Below are positions 62,379 through 64,000 of a DNA stretch of 64,000 nucleotides, one piece after another. Each line of letters opens with the position of its first letter. Within the stretch, counting starts at the first letter, position 1. Origin of the DNA: Comamonadaceae bacterium G21597-S1 (GTDB lineage: Bacteria; Pseudomonadota; Gammaproteobacteria; Burkholderiales; Burkholderiaceae_C); NCBI GenBank assembly GCA_027214345.1, contig JAPWHR010000001.1, positions 496,001-560,000 of the forward strand, given 5' to 3'. Position numbers and translations under genes: made by a program. A model generated the notes under the pieces. That model searched no databases and was not told the DNA's origin. It saw nothing but the letters and a program-made list of their open reading frames with translations.

Positions 62379-63620
62379 ATGACGGCCCTGCATGAACCAC
62401 GGCTGCGTGCCAGGGGACGCGCGTTCGCCCATATCGCCGAGTTCCATCCCGAACTCACGGCCTTGCGGCGTGACCTGCACGCGCATCCGGAGCTCGGCTT
62501 CGAGGAGCGCTACACCGCGGCCCGCGTGGCCGAGTCGCTGCGCCTGTGCGGCGTCGACGAGATCCATACCGGCATCGGCAAGACCGGTGTCGTGGCCGTG
62601 GTGCGGGGCCGCGGCAGCTCCAGCGGACGCATGGTCGGCCTGCGTGCGGACATGGACGCCTTGCCGCTGACCGAACACAACGACTTTCCCTGGAAGTCCG
62701 CCACCGCGGGCGTGATGCACGGCTGCGGCCACGATGGCCATGTCGCGATGCTGATCGGCGCTGCGCGGTATCTGTCGGAATCGCGCCTGTTCGACGGCAC
62801 CGCGGTGCTGATCTTCCAACCGGGCGAAGAGGGTTACGCCGGTGCCCGCGTGATGATCGAAGACGGCTTGTTCGAGCGTTTTCCGGTCGACAGTGTCTAC
62901 GCCATGCACAACCAGCCGCTGATGCGCCCGGGCACGATCGGGGTGAACCCGGGCCCGGTCATGGCGGCGGCGGACCGGGTCACGATCGAGGTCACCGGAC
63001 GTGGCGGCCACGGCGCGCACGCCTATGCGACGGTCGACCCGGTGCTGGTGGCGGCGCACATCATCACCGCGGTGCAGAGCATCGTCTCGCGCAACGTGCG
63101 GGCCATGGACTCCGCGGTGATCAGCCTGTGTGCGATGCAGGCCGGCGATCTGGCCGGTTTCAGCGTGGTGCCCGAGTCCGCGACGCTGGTGGGCACCGTG
63201 CGCGCCTTCCGTCCGGCGGTGCAGGACATGGTCGAACGCCGGCTGACCGAGTTGTGCGGCGCCGTGGCCATGGGTTTCGGCGCCAGTGCGACGGTGCGAT
63301 ACGAACGCCTGTACCCGGCCACGGTCAACAGCGAGGCCGAGGCCGGCATCGCCGCGGACGTGGCGGCCAGCCTGGTGGGCCGCGAACATGTGCTGCGCGA
63401 CCTCGAGCCCAGCATGGGTGCGGAAGACTTTGCGTTCATGCTGCAGGCCAAGCCCGGCGCCTACCTGCGGGTGGGGCAGGGCGCGGAGAACGGGGTGGGG
63501 AGCTGCACCCTGCACAACAGCCGTTATGACTTCAACGACGACATTCTTCCGCTCGGCGCCGCGCTGCACGCCGGTTTGGTGGAGCACCTGATGCCCTTGT
63601 CCACGCAGGAATCCCGATGA
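62379..63620 (+). CDS. M20 family aminoacylase / hippurate hydrolase
   Basis: A 413-aa di-metal amidohydrolase of the M20D branch (amidohydrolase / hippuricase / IAA-amino-acid hydrolase). Metal and catalytic residues lie in LRADMDALPL, HGCGHDGH at 114-121 (C116 and H118) and QPGEEG at 147-152. ITGRGGHGAHAY-like dimerisation-domain residues follow (VTGRGGHGAHAY). It hydrolyses an N-acyl or dipeptide-like amide. The gene sits between the two permease genes and overlaps the second by 4 bases, so the transporter probably imports its substrate. Confidence 0.93.
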   Translation: MTALHEPRLRARGRAFAHIAEFHPELTALRRDLHAHPELGFEERYTAARVAESLRLCGVDEIHTGIGKTGVVAVVRGRGSSSGRMVGLRADMDALPLTEHNDFPWKSATAGVMHGCGHDGHVAMLIGAARYLSESRLFDGTAVLIFQPGEEGYAGARVMIEDGLFERFPVDSVYAMHNQPLMRPGTIGVNPGPVMAAADRVTIEVTGRGGHGAHAYATVDPVLVAAHIITAVQSIVSRNVRAMDSAVISLCAMQAGDLAGFSVVPESATLVGTVRAFRPAVQDMVERRLTELCGAVAMGFGASATVRYERLYPATVNSEAEAGIAADVAASLVGREHVLRDLEPSMGAEDFAFMLQAKPGAYLRVGQGAENGVGSCTLHNSRYDFNDDILPLGAALHAGLVEHLMPLSTQESR

Positions 63621-64000
63621 GCCGCATGCAACGGATCTGGAACAGCGACGTCGGCTACAGCTTTCGCACGTCGCCGGTGGCCATCGGCGCCACGCTGGTC
63701 GCGCTGGTCTGCGTGTTCTGCGCAGTGTTCGCCGGCTGGGTGGCGCCGCACAACCCGTTCGACCTGGCCACGCTGGATCTGGCCAATGCACGGCTGCCGC
63801 CGGCCTGGACGAGCGAGGGCAGCGCGAACTTCGTGCTCGGCACCGACGACCAGGGGCGCGACATCCTGTCGGCGCTGATGTACGGCGCGCGCATCTCGCT
63901 GGCGGTCGGATTCGCGTCGGTGATCCTGTCGGTTGTCATCGGCGTCGTGCTGGGCCTGCTGGCCGGTTTCCTGGGCGGCTGGGTCGACGCGGCGCTGATG
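63617..64000 (+). CDS. Peptide ABC transporter permease (DppC-like), partial
   Basis: The first 128 residues of a DppC/OppC-type permease; the gene continues past the right edge. The N-terminal helix (VAIGATLVALVCVFCAVFAGWVAP), the HNPFD and LGTDDQGRDILS family blocks and the start of the second helix are present. The ATG overlaps the M20 stop (ATGA). ATPase genes would be expected beyond the window. Confidence 0.92.
   Translation, partial: MSRMQRIWNSDVGYSFRTSPVAIGATLVALVCVFCAVFAGWVAPHNPFDLATLDLANARLPPAWTSEGSANFVLGTDDQGRDILSALMYGARISLAVGFASVILSVVIGVVLGLLAGFLGGWVDAALM

Overview
The window is high-G+C, gene-dense bacterial chromosome, most likely from the order Burkholderiales and plausibly Comamonadaceae. 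The pointers are a Bug-type tricarboxylate receptor, two Gram-negative general porins of the beta-proteobacterial type, TRAP and CaiB-type catabolic genes, a PEP-CTERM protein, and the neighbourhood ilvA / OsmC / coq7 / porin. The species cannot be fixed from sequence alone. No tRNA, rRNA, CRISPR array, transposase or integrase was seen.

Layout. 1-3.5 kb: a phosphoenolpyruvate-mutase-like gene, then a scarred stretch holding a truncated DUF1697 gene, a lower-G+C PEP-CTERM gene and a decayed second mutase copy, then a DUF3079 gene. 3.6-8.2 kb: a molybdenum hydroxylase pair (IorA/IorB type), an AraC regulator and a radical SAM protein. 8.2-18.6 kb: a GntR-controlled catabolic locus in which a D-2-hydroxyacid-type dehydrogenase and the regulator diverge from an aminotransferase, a TRAP transporter, a crotonase and a class III CoA-transferase. 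18.6-23.8 kb: small VOC and DGPF proteins, then a LysR gene divergent from a Bug receptor / SMP-30 / carboxymuconolactone decarboxylase operon. 23.8-33.4 kb: a YadGH-type ABC exporter, TerB, flavodoxin, HtrA-type protease, RdgC, YHS protein, SDR, MFS pump, PPK2 and a methyltransferase. 33.4-35.2 kb: an alpha-glucan phosphorylase with a candidate FNR box.

35.2-47.4 kb is the most unusual part. Two minus-strand operons flank a tetR gene, and each starts at the same exact 18-bp sequence containing a perfect palindrome. Together they encode two type I sulfatases, a membrane-anchored formylglycine-generating enzyme that could activate them, an anchored metallo-beta-lactamase-fold hydrolase, a beta-propeller-like protein, a double HCCA-isomerase-like protein, a haloalkane dehalogenase homologue, a nitronate-monooxygenase-like flavoprotein and a PF10118 metal-dependent hydrolase. 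The simplest reading, which is inference, is one TetR-repressed regulon for desulfating and degrading a hydrophobic or aromatic sulfate ester, with part of the chemistry in the periplasm.

47.4-64 kb is mostly housekeeping: a 168-aa protein of unknown function behind a sigma-28-like promoter, queC, a YddA/SbmA-like ABC protein, a 5'-nucleotidase, ilvA, OsmC, coq7, two tandem porins with matching terminators, a DUF3047 lipoprotein, an amidohydrolase, and a Dpp/Opp-type peptide ABC transporter whose permease genes are separated by an M20 aminoacylase. The last permease runs off the right edge.
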